Shown one piece after another: positions 1 to 7,561 of a DNA stretch of 15,750 nt. Under the pieces are notes generated by a model. That model did no database searches and was not told the DNA's origin. It worked only from the letters and a program-made list of their open reading frames with translations. Made by a program: the position numbers and the translations under genes. This DNA comes from Chitinophagaceae bacterium (GTDB taxonomy: Bacteria > Bacteroidota > Bacteroidia > Chitinophagales > Chitinophagaceae): assembly GCA_016786965.1 (NCBI GenBank), contig JAEUVL010000144.1:1-15750 (forward strand), given 5' to 3'. Position 1 is the stretch's first letter. Each line of letters opens with the position of its first letter.

Positions 1-2330
1 CCGTGTGCATGAATATATCTTTGTCCTTTCTGCCCGCATTTATTAGCGCAATCAAATACCGGCAGGTGTTCGGGTTTCAATAATGGTGCGCCTTCCAGCA
101 TCATTGTTCCGCATACATAATCATTGGCCGCTTCTATCTGCTCATCGCTGAAGCCTAATGCTTCCAGCAGGCTCCACTCAAAGTCGTTATATTGCTCCGG
201 GGTGAAGCCAAGACGTTGCAGGCATTCTTCCCCTAAAGTGTACTTATTAAATACAAACCCAATCTCAAAAGCAGTTAAGGCAGCCGCATCCAGTCTTTTG
301 ATCTCATCAGCTATGAATCCTTTTTCACTCAGCGTCTGGTGATTGATAAATGGTGCGCCGGCAAAAGAAGCAGAACCGGTTGCATATTTAATGATCGCTT
401 CTGATTCTTTTTGAGAATAACCCAGGTTCTTCAGAGCGGCAGGAACTGATTGATTGATGATCTTGAAATAACCACCACCGGACAGCTTTTTAAATTTCAC
501 CAGGGCGAAATCAGGCTCCACACCAGTGGTATCGCAATCCATTACCAGGCCTATAGTGCCGGTTGGGGCGATCACGGTAGCCTGTGCATTGCGGTAGCCA
601 AATTTCTCTCCCATTTCCACAGCATCATCCCAGGCTTTGCAAGCTGCCTTCAACAAGTAATCCGGGCAATATTTTGCTTTGATACCCTGTGGCTTCAGGC
701 TCAGGTTCTCATATTCATCAGCATCGTACGCAGCCAGGCGGTGGTTACGCATTACCCGCATCATGTGTGCTTTGTTCTCTTCATACCTTGGGAAGGCGCC
801 CAGTACTTCAGCCATTTCAGCAGACGTCTTGTAAGAAACACCCGTCATGATGGCAGTGATAGCGCCTGCAATACCCCTGGCTTCTTCGCTGTCATAAGGA
901 ATGCCGCTTACCATCAGCATGGTGCCGAGGTTGGCATAGCCCAATCCCAGGGTTCTGTATTCATAGCTAAGCTGTGCTACTTCCCTGGAAGGGAACTGCG
1001 CCATGAGCACCGATATTTCTAATACCACTGTCCACAGGCGGCAGTTGTACTCGTACCCCGCCACATCAAACTGGTTGGTTTCTGTATCGAAGAATTTCAT
1101 CAGGTTGGCAGATGCCAGGTTACAGGCCGTATTATCCAGGAACATATACTCAGAGCAAGGGTTAGATGCTCTGATTTCTCCACCTTCAGGGCAGGTATGC
1201 CATTCGTTGATGGTGGTATTGTATTGCGTGCCGGGGTCTGCACAGCTCCATGCAGCATAGGCTACCTGGTTCCATACTTCCCTGGCGGGAATTTTTTTCA
1301 TTACTCTGCCATCCATTCTGCCTTTCAGTTCCCAGTCACCATCCTCTTCCAGTACTTTAAAGAAAGAGTTGGGGATTCGGATAGAGTTGTTGGAATTCTG
1401 GCCGCTTACTGTTCTGTATGCTTCATCCTCATACCCGGAAGGATAACCGGCAGCGATCAAAGCGGCTACTTTTTTCTCTTCCTCTACTTTCCAGTTGATG
1501 AAATCAATGATTTCCGGATGGTCTAAATCAAGGCAAACCATTTTGGCAGCCCGGCGGGTGGTACCGCCTGATTTTATCGCACCTGCGGCCCTGTCGCCTA
1601 TCTTTAAGAAGCTCATCAATCCTGAGGAGGTTCCGCCGCCGCTAAGTTTTTCACCAGCGCCACGCAGGTTAGAATAGTTTGTACCCACACCTGAGCCGTA
1701 TTTGAATATCCTTGCTTCACGAACCCACAGGTCCATAATGCCGCCTTCATTTACCAAATCATCATCCACGCTAAGGATGAAACAGGCATGCGGCTGCGGA
1801 CGTTCATAGGCGTTCTGTGATTTTTTCAATTCGCCATCGATGGGGTCTACATAATAATGGCCCTGTGGCTTACCGGTAATGCCATAGCTTTCATGCAGGC
1901 CGGTATTGAACCATTGTGGTGAATTGGGCACACACATTTGATTGAGGATGCTGTACACCAGTTCTTCATAAAAAACAGTGGCATCCTTTTCAGATGCAAA
2001 GTATCCGTAGCGTTGTCCCCAGGCCATCCAGCAATTAGCCAGGCGATGTGCCACTTGCTTAGCGGATGTTTCTCTGCCGAGGCTGCCATCAGGTTGTGGC
2101 ACGCCTGCTTTTCTAAAATATTTTTGGGCAAGTATATCAGTTGCAATCTGACTCCATTGTTTGGGTACTTCCACATTGTTCATTTCAAACACTACTTCAC
2201 CACTCGGGTTACGAATTACGGAAGTGCGGTAATCATACTCAAACATATCGAATACATTCACGTCATCCCGGGTAAAGCGACGTGAAAATTGCAAACCGCT
2301 TTTTGCGGATGCTTTGGTTTTGGTAGCCAT
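1..2330 (-). CDS. nrdJ: Class II (B12-dependent) ribonucleotide reductase, 3' end beyond window
   Basis: Reduces ribonucleotides to deoxyribonucleotides in the cytoplasm using adenosylcobalamin and needs no oxygen. The ATG is at 2330 and 776 complete codons are visible; the reading frame is open to the left edge. Seen in the protein: HACFIL with C183, FKYGSGVGTNYS, ASNPCSEYMFLD with C392 flanked by N390 and E394, C403, then APTGTIG and TTGVEPDFA. C392 fits the thiyl-radical cysteine and C183/C403 the redox pair; the 11-residue gap between C392 and C403 matches my recollection of the Thermotoga maritima class II enzyme. The last visible residues (VFDCANKCGQKGQRYIHAHG) are typical of the C-terminal part of long NrdJ proteins. 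The usual C-terminal cysteine tail would lie outside the window. No nrdAB or nrdDG partner is visible. The class assignment is firm; regulation is discussed with the upstream sites. Confidence 0.96.
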   Translation of the reverse strand, partial: MATKTKASAKSGLQFSRRFTRDDVNVFDMFEYDYRTSVIRNPSGEVVFEMNNVEVPKQWSQIATDILAQKYFRKAGVPQPDGSLGRETSAKQVAHRLANCWMAWGQRYGYFASEKDATVFYEELVYSILNQMCVPNSPQWFNTGLHESYGITGKPQGHYYVDPIDGELKKSQNAYERPQPHACFILSVDDDLVNEGGIMDLWVREARIFKYGSGVGTNYSNLRGAGEKLSGGGTSSGLMSFLKIGDRAAGAIKSGGTTRRAAKMVCLDLDHPEIIDFINWKVEEEKKVAALIAAGYPSGYEDEAYRTVSGQNSNNSIRIPNSFFKVLEEDGDWELKGRMDGRVMKKIPAREVWNQVAYAAWSCADPGTQYNTTINEWHTCPEGGEIRASNPCSEYMFLDNTACNLASANLMKFFDTETNQFDVAGYEYNCRLWTVVLEISVLMAQFPSREVAQLSYEYRTLGLGYANLGTMLMVSGIPYDSEEARGIAGAITAIMTGVSYKTSAEMAEVLGAFPRYEENKAHMMRVMRNHRLAAYDADEYENLSLKPQGIKAKYCPDYLLKAACKAWDDAVEMGEKFGYRNAQATVIAPTGTIGLVMDCDTTGVEPDFALVKFKKLSGGGYFKIINQSVPAALKNLGYSQKESEAIIKYATGSASFAGAPFINHQTLSEKGFIADEIKRLDAAALTAFEIGFVFNKYTLGEECLQRLGFTPEQYNDFEWSLLEALGFSDEQIEAANDYVCGTMMLEGAPLLKPEHLPVFDCANKCGQKGQRYIHAH

Positions 2331-2352
2331 AACTAAAAAAAAATTTCTGGGG

Positions 2353-2376
2353 GTTAGTAACTGTTAACGTCCGTTA
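2353..2376. repeat. Three GTTA repeats at 10-base spacing, with a TAACG/CGTTA palindrome
   Basis: GTTA occurs at 2353-2356, 2363-2366 and 2373-2376, so the copies lie on one face of the helix. The last two are part of a perfect inverted repeat, TAACG-TC-CGTTA (2365-2376). The block abuts the -7-like element of the putative nrdJ promoter and would cover the start of transcription. It could be an operator. It does not resemble the NrdR box as I know it. Confidence 0.35.
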
Positions 2377-2407
2377 CGAAAATATTTTTAAGTATCTGTA
2401 ATTCATA
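2377..2407 (-). promoter_or_regulatory. Possible nrdJ promoter
   Basis: Read on the minus strand, TATG (2407-2404), a 19-base spacer, then TATTTTCG (2384-2377) resembles the Bacteroidetes pair TTTG / TAnnTTTG with 19-21 bases between (3 of 4 and 7 of 8 matches). Transcription would start near 2373, leaving a leader of about 43 bases. This is pattern matching only. Confidence 0.35.
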
Positions 2408-2425
2408 GGTAGAGATATGCACATT

Positions 2426-2434
2426 TGTGGATAA
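2426..2434 (-). promoter_or_regulatory. DnaA box upstream of nrdJ
   Basis: The minus strand reads TTATCCACA, an exact match to the consensus DnaA box. A weaker copy, TTATCCATC (two mismatches), lies 14 bases further from the gene at 2440-2448. The box lies about 96 bases upstream of the nrdJ start and about 19 bases upstream of the promoter-like -33 element. DnaA is known to regulate ribonucleotide reductase (nrdAB) in E. coli; a role here is inferred. Confidence 0.45.
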
Positions 2435-2591
2435 GGGAGGATGGATAATCCTGTGATGCAAGCCAGCAGGGCATCCCAGTATTTGTCCCCAATGGGCACC
2501 CTGTTTTTTGAAAAAAAATTTTTGGAAAATATGCAGGCAATTCTTAAAAAATCCGGGCACTTTCTTCCTGCGCCTGAAAGGCAAAACAGGC

Positions 2592-2716
2592 AAGGGTTTT
2601 TACGTTTACGCCGGTTGAAACCCTTTGCTGTAGCAGGTTTTGTAAAAAGCATAGCCCGAAAGGCTTAACTGGCGGGCATTAGCGTTTTTAGTTGTGTTAA
2701 AAAATTGTTACCTGCT
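2592..2716. other. Possible structured RNA or hairpin region
   Basis: AAGGGTTT (2592-2599) can pair with AAACCCTT (2618-2625), 8 base pairs with an 18-base loop. AGCAGGT (2632-2638) can pair with ACCTGCT (2710-2716). Inside that, AAAAAGC (2644-2650) can pair with GCGTTTTT (2682-2689) with one bulged base, enclosing AGCC-CGAAA-GGCT (2653-2665). The strand is not determined. It could be a small RNA, a leader, or chance structure. Confidence 0.25.
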
Positions 2717-2774
2717 GAAAATCGGGACTTTTTTCGTTTGCAGTACACGTAAGTAACAGGGGACCCGGTTCGGA

Positions 2775-3197
2775 TTATTCATCCGTACCGCAACCTGTAA
2801 ACTCTCTTTTGTTAACTTTTAATTCCACCAAATAAGGATGGGTCATTTCACTCATACCGTCGCTGCAAGGGGCGCTTATAACAGTCATTTCTATAGCTGA
2901 ATTACATGTGACTGAACTGTATTTCATTATCTCCTCACTTACTGTTGTTGGTTTAACAAATGGAAATACCAGTTTTGCGTCGTCTCCAGGCATAAATACG
3001 ATCTCTTTATCCCTGATTACGAATACAGACCAGATAGGTTCTCCTGAGAACGCTTGAAAAATAGTGTCCTCTGTTATGGGTATTTCATGGATCTGTTTAA
3101 CATTCTTCAGCGTATCTACAGAAGATACTTTGTTAGAAGCCGGATTGTTGCAGGCGAGAAATAACAGGGCTACCAAAAAAGAAAAAATTATTCGCAT
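2775..3197 (-). CDS. Small COG3650-type lipoprotein
   Basis: A 140-residue exported protein of unknown function. The N-terminus MRIIFSFLVALLFLACNN is a lipoprotein signal with lipobox LFLAC, so cleavage before C16 and lipid anchoring are expected. The body carries FSGEPIWSV (about residues 50-58) and ends with APCSDGMSEMTHPY (about 109-122) and a terminal GCG. This combination of an EPxW motif, PCxDxMS and a final GCG is the pattern I associate with COG3650 putative lipoproteins. The body has three cysteines (in VTCNS, APCSD and TGCGT); the last two are the pair most often conserved in the family. The start at 3197 has a GAGGTG just upstream. The gene is divergent from the GGGP synthase gene (113 bases between starts) and lies upstream of nrdJ on the same strand, separated by 444 bases, so it is probably its own unit. 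Confidence 0.8.
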   Translation of the reverse strand: MRIIFSFLVALLFLACNNPASNKVSSVDTLKNVKQIHEIPITEDTIFQAFSGEPIWSVFVIRDKEIVFMPGDDAKLVFPFVKPTTVSEEIMKYSSVTCNSAIEMTVISAPCSDGMSEMTHPYLVELKVNKREFTGCGTDE

Positions 3198-3310
3198 AAC
3201 ACCTCATTTAGCAGTAAGTTACAAAGCCTTCTTCCAGAAAAGGATATTTGTGTTTCGAGTGGGCAATACGGGAAGTTTTTCGCATTTTTGCAATAATCAA
3301 CCAGTAGCGG

Positions 3311-4078
3311 ATGAAGTTAACGATACATAATGCATTGACCGAGAAGAAGAAGCAGGGGAAAAAATCCTTTGCTGTGCTGATAGACCCCGACAAGGTCAAT
3401 ACGGCTGTATTGGATGAGCTGATCGGACTTTCCACCAGTGCCAAAGTGGACTACCTGCTGGTAGGCGGCAGCCTGGTGATTTCTAATCACCTGGATGAAT
3501 GTGTGCAGCACATCAAGCAGAACTGTGATATTCCCGTTATTCTTTTTCCCGGCAGCCCTTCGCAGGTAAGTAAATATGCGGATGCGCTGTTGTATCTGTC
3601 TTTAATTTCCGGCCGCAATCCTGAGTTGCTGATAGGACAGCATGTAGTGTCGGCCCCGTTCGTAAAGCAAAGCGGGCTGGAGATCATGCCCACAGGCTAT
3701 ATTGTTGTTGACGGTGGTGCACCAACCACCGTTTCTTATATCAGCAATGCAGCACCTGTACCGGCTGATAAAAACGAGATCGCTATGTGCACCGCCATGG
3801 CCGGTGAAATGCTTGGCATGCGGCTGATCTATATGGATGCAGGTAGTGGCGCTAAACGTCCTATTACCGAAAGTATGATCAAAGCGGTGGCCGATCATAT
3901 TGAAGTTCCTCTCATCATTGGCGGCGGCATCATCCAGCCGGAAAAAGCCTACCTGAACTGCAAGGCTGGAGCAGATGTTATCGTTGTCGGTAATGCAATT
4001 GAAAAAGACGCCTCTCTGATAAAAGAGATGAGTGATGCCGTGCATAGTGTAAAGCAGGAAGCAGGGAGTCTCAAGTAA
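3311..4078 (+). CDS. Geranylgeranylglyceryl / heptaprenylglyceryl phosphate synthase
   Basis: Joins a long prenyl diphosphate to sn-glycerol 1-phosphate through an ether bond, the first committed step of archaeal-type ether lipids. The 255-residue protein is a TIM barrel of the PcrB/GGGPS family. Motifs in order: LIDPDK (23-28), VGGS (51-54), FPGS (79-82), LISGRNPELLIGQH (98-111), EIMPTGYIVVDGG (124-136), YMDAGSGA (174-181), IIGGGI (202-207) and ADVIVVGNAIE (221-231). The longer form and the EIMPTGY segment match the group shared by Bacteroidetes and many archaea rather than the shorter Firmicutes PcrB. Characterised Bacteroidetes members have this activity in vitro, but the lipid's role in these bacteria is unclear. 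The prenyl chain length (C20 or C35) cannot be read reliably here. No glycerol-1-phosphate dehydrogenase or second prenyltransferase is in the window. The gene stands alone between a divergent and a convergent neighbour. Confidence 0.93.
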   Translation: MKLTIHNALTEKKKQGKKSFAVLIDPDKVNTAVLDELIGLSTSAKVDYLLVGGSLVISNHLDECVQHIKQNCDIPVILFPGSPSQVSKYADALLYLSLISGRNPELLIGQHVVSAPFVKQSGLEIMPTGYIVVDGGAPTTVSYISNAAPVPADKNEIAMCTAMAGEMLGMRLIYMDAGSGAKRPITESMIKAVADHIEVPLIIGGGIIQPEKAYLNCKAGADVIVVGNAIEKDASLIKEMSDAVHSVKQEAGSLK

Positions 4079-4153
4079 GAAGCTTGACCTATTATTCTGT
4101 TTTAGTTTCTTGACCAAATAATCAAGTCTGTCTGACCGCTGGCTTCCGGTCTC
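4079..4153. other. Convergent gap with short repeats
   Basis: This 75-base gap lies between two converging genes. It has a direct repeat CTTGACC (4083-4089, 4109-4115), an inverted repeat CTTGA/TCAAG (4109-4113, 4122-4126) and a short GACCG/CGGTC hairpin (about 4134-4151) without a clear T run. It may serve as a weak terminator; none of it is convincing. Confidence 0.2.
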
Positions 4154-5449
4154 TTATCTCAACTCCTCCACCTTCACCCTCGATGGCGTAGCCTTTCCGG
4201 CCAAAATACTTTTTGAACTCAGTGCAATGGCTTTGATCACCATCGTCATGTTATCAAGGTCAAGCGTTTCCACATGGTCAGTGAGTTTATGATAGTGCGG
4301 CTCCACATCCATTTTAGAAGTGGAGATCGTATGTGCCGGTACCCCCAGCCGGGCCAGCGTGGCATTATCGGATCGGTAAAATAATTGCTGAGTGGGATAT
4401 GGGTCGGGGTAAAAGGTGAACTCCGTTCCCTGGAGGTCCTTAGCTAACAGTTCTCCCATATCCGTTTTCTCATATCCTGTTATGTACGCCGAGTTCTTTC
4501 CCCATTTGCTTTCCGTACCGATCATTTCGATATTGAACATGGCCATCACTTTCTCGGGATCCAATTGGCGGGAAAAATATTGCGAGCCAAAACCACCGAT
4601 CTCTTCTGCGGTAAATGCGGCAAAGACCACCGTTCTTTCATTATTCTTTGCTGCCGCAAAATATTTGGCCAGCATGATAACGGCAGTTGTTCCTGCCGCA
4701 TCGTCATTGGCGCCATTATAAATAGAGTCACCATTTATAGGCTTGCCCACGCCTAAATGATCATAATGACCGGAGAATACCACGTATTCATCTTTTCTGC
4801 TTTTACCGGGTATCATACCTACCACATTAGCCATCTTTTGCTCTGTTATCTCATGCACCGCTTCAATTGACCAGGCAGCAGGATCTGTATCGGCCAGTAC
4901 AAAAACTACATTCGTATTGGTTTTAAACATTGATGATTTAAGCCGGGCCAGGTTACCGAAGCTGTTAGTGAAACTTTTGTCGACCAGCACCAGCAGATTC
5001 TTATTGCTGCGGATCAATTTGCGGGCTTCTGTTTGAAGATTAGCACCGGCTTTTATGAATACCTTCTCATACCCGGAATTATTATCAATCTTCAACTGGG
5101 GCTGAGAGGTAACGGCGATTATATTCTTTTGCTCAATATTATTGCCATCAAACTGTGCAGCAGCGCTGATGAATTTGGTGCGAACCATCGCAAATTCCTG
5201 GCGGAAGCTGCCGCCGTTCTTCATAGGTTGCAGACCAGCTTTCTTAAACTCGGCCGCAATAAAATCAGCCGCTTTATCAATATCTGGTGTAAATGTTCTC
5301 CGTCCCCGCATATCATCCGAGGCCAGTGCTGTTTCGATCCTCGTTACTTCACTCACGTTTATTACCGCATCAATCTTCTGGGCCCATAAAAAAGAGGTTG
5401 CTGTAATCAACAACCCCATCAGGAATATTCTCTTCATTCGTAAACTCAT
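4154..5449 (-). CDS. Secreted M28-family zinc metallopeptidase
   Basis: A predicted exported aminopeptidase or carboxypeptidase-like hydrolase with two zinc ions. It has a signal peptide (residues 5-23, MKRIFLMGLL to LWAQ). The catalytic part shows SGHYDH (H228), YNGANDDAAG (D249/D250), FTAEEIGG (E282 as general base, E283 as ligand), FNIEMIG (E308) and PHYHKLTD (H387), in the order expected for M28. E308 stands where many M28 enzymes have Asp; both residues can bind zinc. At 431 residues (about 408 mature) the protein is complete. Two starts are possible: 5449, or 5437, which begins directly with MKRIF. A TAAATTTA box at 5450-5457 lies so close that, if it is the promoter, the second start would be favoured. 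The gene follows the LytTR regulator gene by 81 bases on the same strand, so co-transcription or regulation by it is plausible. The substrate is unknown. Confidence 0.92.
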   Translation of the reverse strand: MSLRMKRIFLMGLLITATSFLWAQKIDAVINVSEVTRIETALASDDMRGRRTFTPDIDKAADFIAAEFKKAGLQPMKNGGSFRQEFAMVRTKFISAAAQFDGNNIEQKNIIAVTSQPQLKIDNNSGYEKVFIKAGANLQTEARKLIRSNKNLLVLVDKSFTNSFGNLARLKSSMFKTNTNVVFVLADTDPAAWSIEAVHEITEQKMANVVGMIPGKSRKDEYVVFSGHYDHLGVGKPINGDSIYNGANDDAAGTTAVIMLAKYFAAAKNNERTVVFAAFTAEEIGGFGSQYFSRQLDPEKVMAMFNIEMIGTESKWGKNSAYITGYEKTDMGELLAKDLQGTEFTFYPDPYPTQQLFYRSDNATLARLGVPAHTISTSKMDVEPHYHKLTDHVETLDLDNMTMVIKAIALSSKSILAGKATPSRVKVEELR

Positions 5450-5530
5450 TAAATTTATTTGTTGTGCTTGGCTAATTCACAATAAGCAATTGGCAACCGG
5501 CTATAACTCCAAATAGCAATTGCATATTAC

Positions 5531-6259
5531 TTACAGGCTCATCATTTCCTTAAACTTTACCGTTTGCCTCCTGCTAACTTCAATTTTCTCGCCACCTTTC
5601 AGTTCCAGCAGCAAACCACCGTTGAAATATGGCTCTATCTTGTCTATCATACGCAGATTAACAATATGTTTACGATTGGCCCGGAAGAATGTTTTCTCAT
5701 CCAGTCTTTCTTCCAACGCATTCAGCGATTTTAAGATCAGCGGCTTATTACCACCAAAAAACACCTTGGCATAATTACCCACACTTTCAAATAACCGGAT
5801 CTCACTCAGTTTTACAAACCAGCAGCGTTCCCCGTCTTTTACAAATACCTGGTCACTTTCCGTAAGAATGCTGTTATTGAAGTTTTCACCTTCAGGTTTT
5901 ATTTCTTTATGTTCGGTGAGTTGCAGTTTTTGTATAGCATCAGCCAGGCGCTTAGGCTCTACCGGCTTCAACAGGTAATCGAGGGCATTAACTTCAAAAG
6001 CTTTCAAGGCAAATTCATCATAGGCTGTAGTAAAGATCACTTGTGGTGTTCTTTCGAGTTGTGACAGCATATCAAAGCCGGTTTTACCGGGCATTTGAAT
6101 GTCGAGGAAAATAAGGTCAGGCTGAAGGCTTTCAATTTTTGAAATGCCCTCTTCGGCATTGGCAGCTTCATCAATGATCTCCACTTCCGGAAAATCCTGT
6201 AGTAACTTTTTCAATTCTGTTCTGGCAAGACGTTCGTCATCAATAATAATGGCTTTCAT
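5531..6259 (-). CDS. LytTR-family response regulator
   Basis: A 242-residue cytoplasmic transcription regulator. Residues 1-115 form a receiver domain: acidic pair D7/D8, phosphoacceptor D53 (FLDIQMPG), T77/T78 (FTTAYDEFALKAF) and K98 (DYLLKPV). Residues about 137-240 form a LytTR DNA-binding domain with RLFESVGNYAKV and FFRANRKHIVNL, the family's hallmark segment. All phosphorylation residues are present, so it should be switched by phosphate. The sensor kinase gene lies just upstream on the same strand with a 112-base gap and is the obvious partner; LytS/LytTR pairs of this type are common in Bacteroidetes. The long gap holds an AGTTTTTG-like stretch on the minus strand that could be an internal promoter. 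Target genes are not known; the M28 peptidase gene 81 bases downstream is a candidate for co-expression. Confidence 0.95.
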   Translation of the reverse strand: MKAIIIDDERLARTELKKLLQDFPEVEIIDEAANAEEGISKIESLQPDLIFLDIQMPGKTGFDMLSQLERTPQVIFTTAYDEFALKAFEVNALDYLLKPVEPKRLADAIQKLQLTEHKEIKPEGENFNNSILTESDQVFVKDGERCWFVKLSEIRLFESVGNYAKVFFGGNKPLILKSLNALEERLDEKTFFRANRKHIVNLRMIDKIEPYFNGGLLLELKGGEKIEVSRRQTVKFKEMMSL

Positions 6260-6371
6260 ATTTCTAATTTAAAAATGAATTGCAAAAACTAATACTGCCG
6301 TTCTGGCATACCAACCGGACGAAACAGGAAGAACTTGCTGTAACATATTTCACCTTTTCTTTTCGGAAACA

Positions 6372-7445
6372 CTAAACAGTATTTACAGGTATGATCACTT
6401 TAGCCTCTACCAGTGATGGTGTTACCTGCTTCATCTCAAATTTGGCCTTTTCTCCATACAGCAGGTCGAGCCGGTTATTGGTACTGGACAGCCCAAATCC
6501 TTCATCTCCTTTCTTATATCCGTTTAAAAAACCAGTATTCTGCACGATCAGTTCGTGGTAATCATCCTTAAAGTCTGAGATCACTTTCACCACCCCGCCA
6601 TTTATCTGCTTACTGATGCCATGCTTGATAGCGTTTTCCACCAGCGTTTGCAGCATCATCAGCGGTACAGGCTGGTTAAGGGTATCCTCATCAATCTCAT
6701 ACTCTACTTTGAGACGGTCTTCAAACCGCATATTTTCCAGGGCCAGGTAATCTTTTACAATACCTAATTCTTTTTCCAGCGGCACTGTTTCCATTTTTTC
6801 CGATTGCAGGCTGCTGCGCAAAATATTACTTAGCTCGGTCACTGCCTTCCTGGCCCGTTGTGGATTCTCATCCACCAGTGCCCTGATGCTGTTGAGTGAA
6901 TTAAAAATAAAATGAGGGTTGATATGGGCCTTAATGGTTTTTAATTCCAGCTCCTTGATGAGGGTTTCCAGCCGGAGGGTATCCATTTGCTGGCGGCGGC
7001 TTTTTTGAAAAAAATGGTAGAAATAATAGATCAGCACCCACGGAAGGATGAACAAACCATTGTCCATGGTAGAACCCGCCAGTTTGGCCAGGAAAGAAAG
7101 CTTTTTGGCAGATTCATTACCTAATTTAAAGAAATCGATCCCTCCCAATACGATCAAACTAAAAAGCATGGAAGCTATGACCATTGCCACCACCAGCTTG
7201 GGGATCACCTTTTCTATGGATTCCATCATCCAGCCCTGCCACTTAATGATTAGCCGGAGAATATGGGTAACAAAAATGCCCGCAGTAAACACAATCGCAA
7301 TACGGCTCAGCAGTATCTTATTCGAGATCTCAACCTTATAGGCATGGGCAAAAAATATCATGACGAGGCCCACAAAGCCCCAGCCTGCTAACTGTAATAG
7401 CCAATATCGTGTATTTCCTGACCACATATGGGCAAATCTAATCAT
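6372..7445 (-). CDS. LytS-type sensor histidine kinase (His_kinase / HATPase)
   Basis: An inner-membrane kinase expected to phosphorylate the LytTR regulator encoded next to it. From the start at 7445 it has 357 residues with about four membrane segments (13-36, 47-66, 84-102, 128-146). A short coiled region follows, then the His_kinase block AHINPHFIFNSLNSIRAL (173-190; H178 in PHFIFN is the likely phosphoacceptor). The ATPase domain shows an N box, LVENAIKHG (268-276), and a G box, EGFGLSSTNNRL (315-326). No extracellular sensor domain is apparent, so sensing is probably through the membrane part. The frame continues upstream to an ATG at 7574, but that extension is basic and cysteine-containing and has no membrane character, so I chose 7445 (MIRF). 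A GGA lies directly against this ATG, which is too close for a good ribosome site; 7427 (MWSG) is an alternative. The gene is divergent from dxs. Confidence 0.92.
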   Translation of the reverse strand: MIRFAHMWSGNTRYWLLQLAGWGFVGLVMIFFAHAYKVEISNKILLSRIAIVFTAGIFVTHILRLIIKWQGWMMESIEKVIPKLVVAMVIASMLFSLIVLGGIDFFKLGNESAKKLSFLAKLAGSTMDNGLFILPWVLIYYFYHFFQKSRRQQMDTLRLETLIKELELKTIKAHINPHFIFNSLNSIRALVDENPQRARKAVTELSNILRSSLQSEKMETVPLEKELGIVKDYLALENMRFEDRLKVEYEIDEDTLNQPVPLMMLQTLVENAIKHGISKQINGGVVKVISDFKDDYHELIVQNTGFLNGYKKGDEGFGLSSTNNRLDLLYGEKAKFEMKQVTPSLVEAKVIIPVNTV

Positions 7446-7561
7446 TCCTTTTTGCTGCTCTCCCCGTAAATATATCAAAGGTGCAATTGACTTACAAATG
7501 GGATATGCGCTGGTTGCAGACCAGATCTTACTCACTGTGCTACAGAACCTTCTTGCAGCCG

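Larger units (their letters stand above)
2331..2774. other. 444-base intergenic region upstream of nrdJ
   Basis: No credible gene is seen. Short open frames exist on both strands but overlap one another and resemble no family. The part next to nrdJ holds a promoter-like pair (2377-2407), three GTTA copies at exact 10-base steps (2353, 2363, 2373), and a perfect DnaA box (2426-2434) with a weaker neighbour. The middle (about 2498-2531) is very A/T rich, with runs of A and T. The far part (2592-2716) holds inverted repeats that could fold as RNA. I did not recognise a cobalamin riboswitch, tmRNA, RNase P RNA or SRP RNA in it. Confidence 0.7.

Noticed and set aside
450..1677. Plus-strand open frames of up to 190 residues opposite nrdJ
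   Set aside because: They are shadows of the minus-strand nrdJ frame, which carries all the conserved motifs.
2426..2531. Replication origin (DnaA box next to an A/T-rich stretch)
   Set aside because: There is only one perfect box and one weak one, and no dnaA, dnaN or other origin-linked gene in view. A promoter site is the simpler reading.
2354..2668. Short open frames on both strands in the nrdJ upstream region (for example 2441-2668 plus, 2374-2652 minus)
   Set aside because: They overlap each other and the regulatory sites, have no start context or family resemblance, and are of the size expected by chance.
2331..2774. Cobalamin riboswitch upstream of the B12-dependent enzyme gene
   Set aside because: I found no B12-box-like segment or the characteristic conserved core on the minus strand. 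B12 riboswitches more often control the B12-independent enzyme or B12 transport.
3602..4117. 171-residue minus-strand frame opposite the GGGP synthase
   Set aside because: It lies within the clearly conserved plus-strand gene and has no domain character of its own.
4083..4151. Rho-independent terminator between the convergent GGGPS and M28 genes
   Set aside because: The only hairpin has a 5-base-pair stem with a large loop and no proper T run, so it is not called as a terminator.
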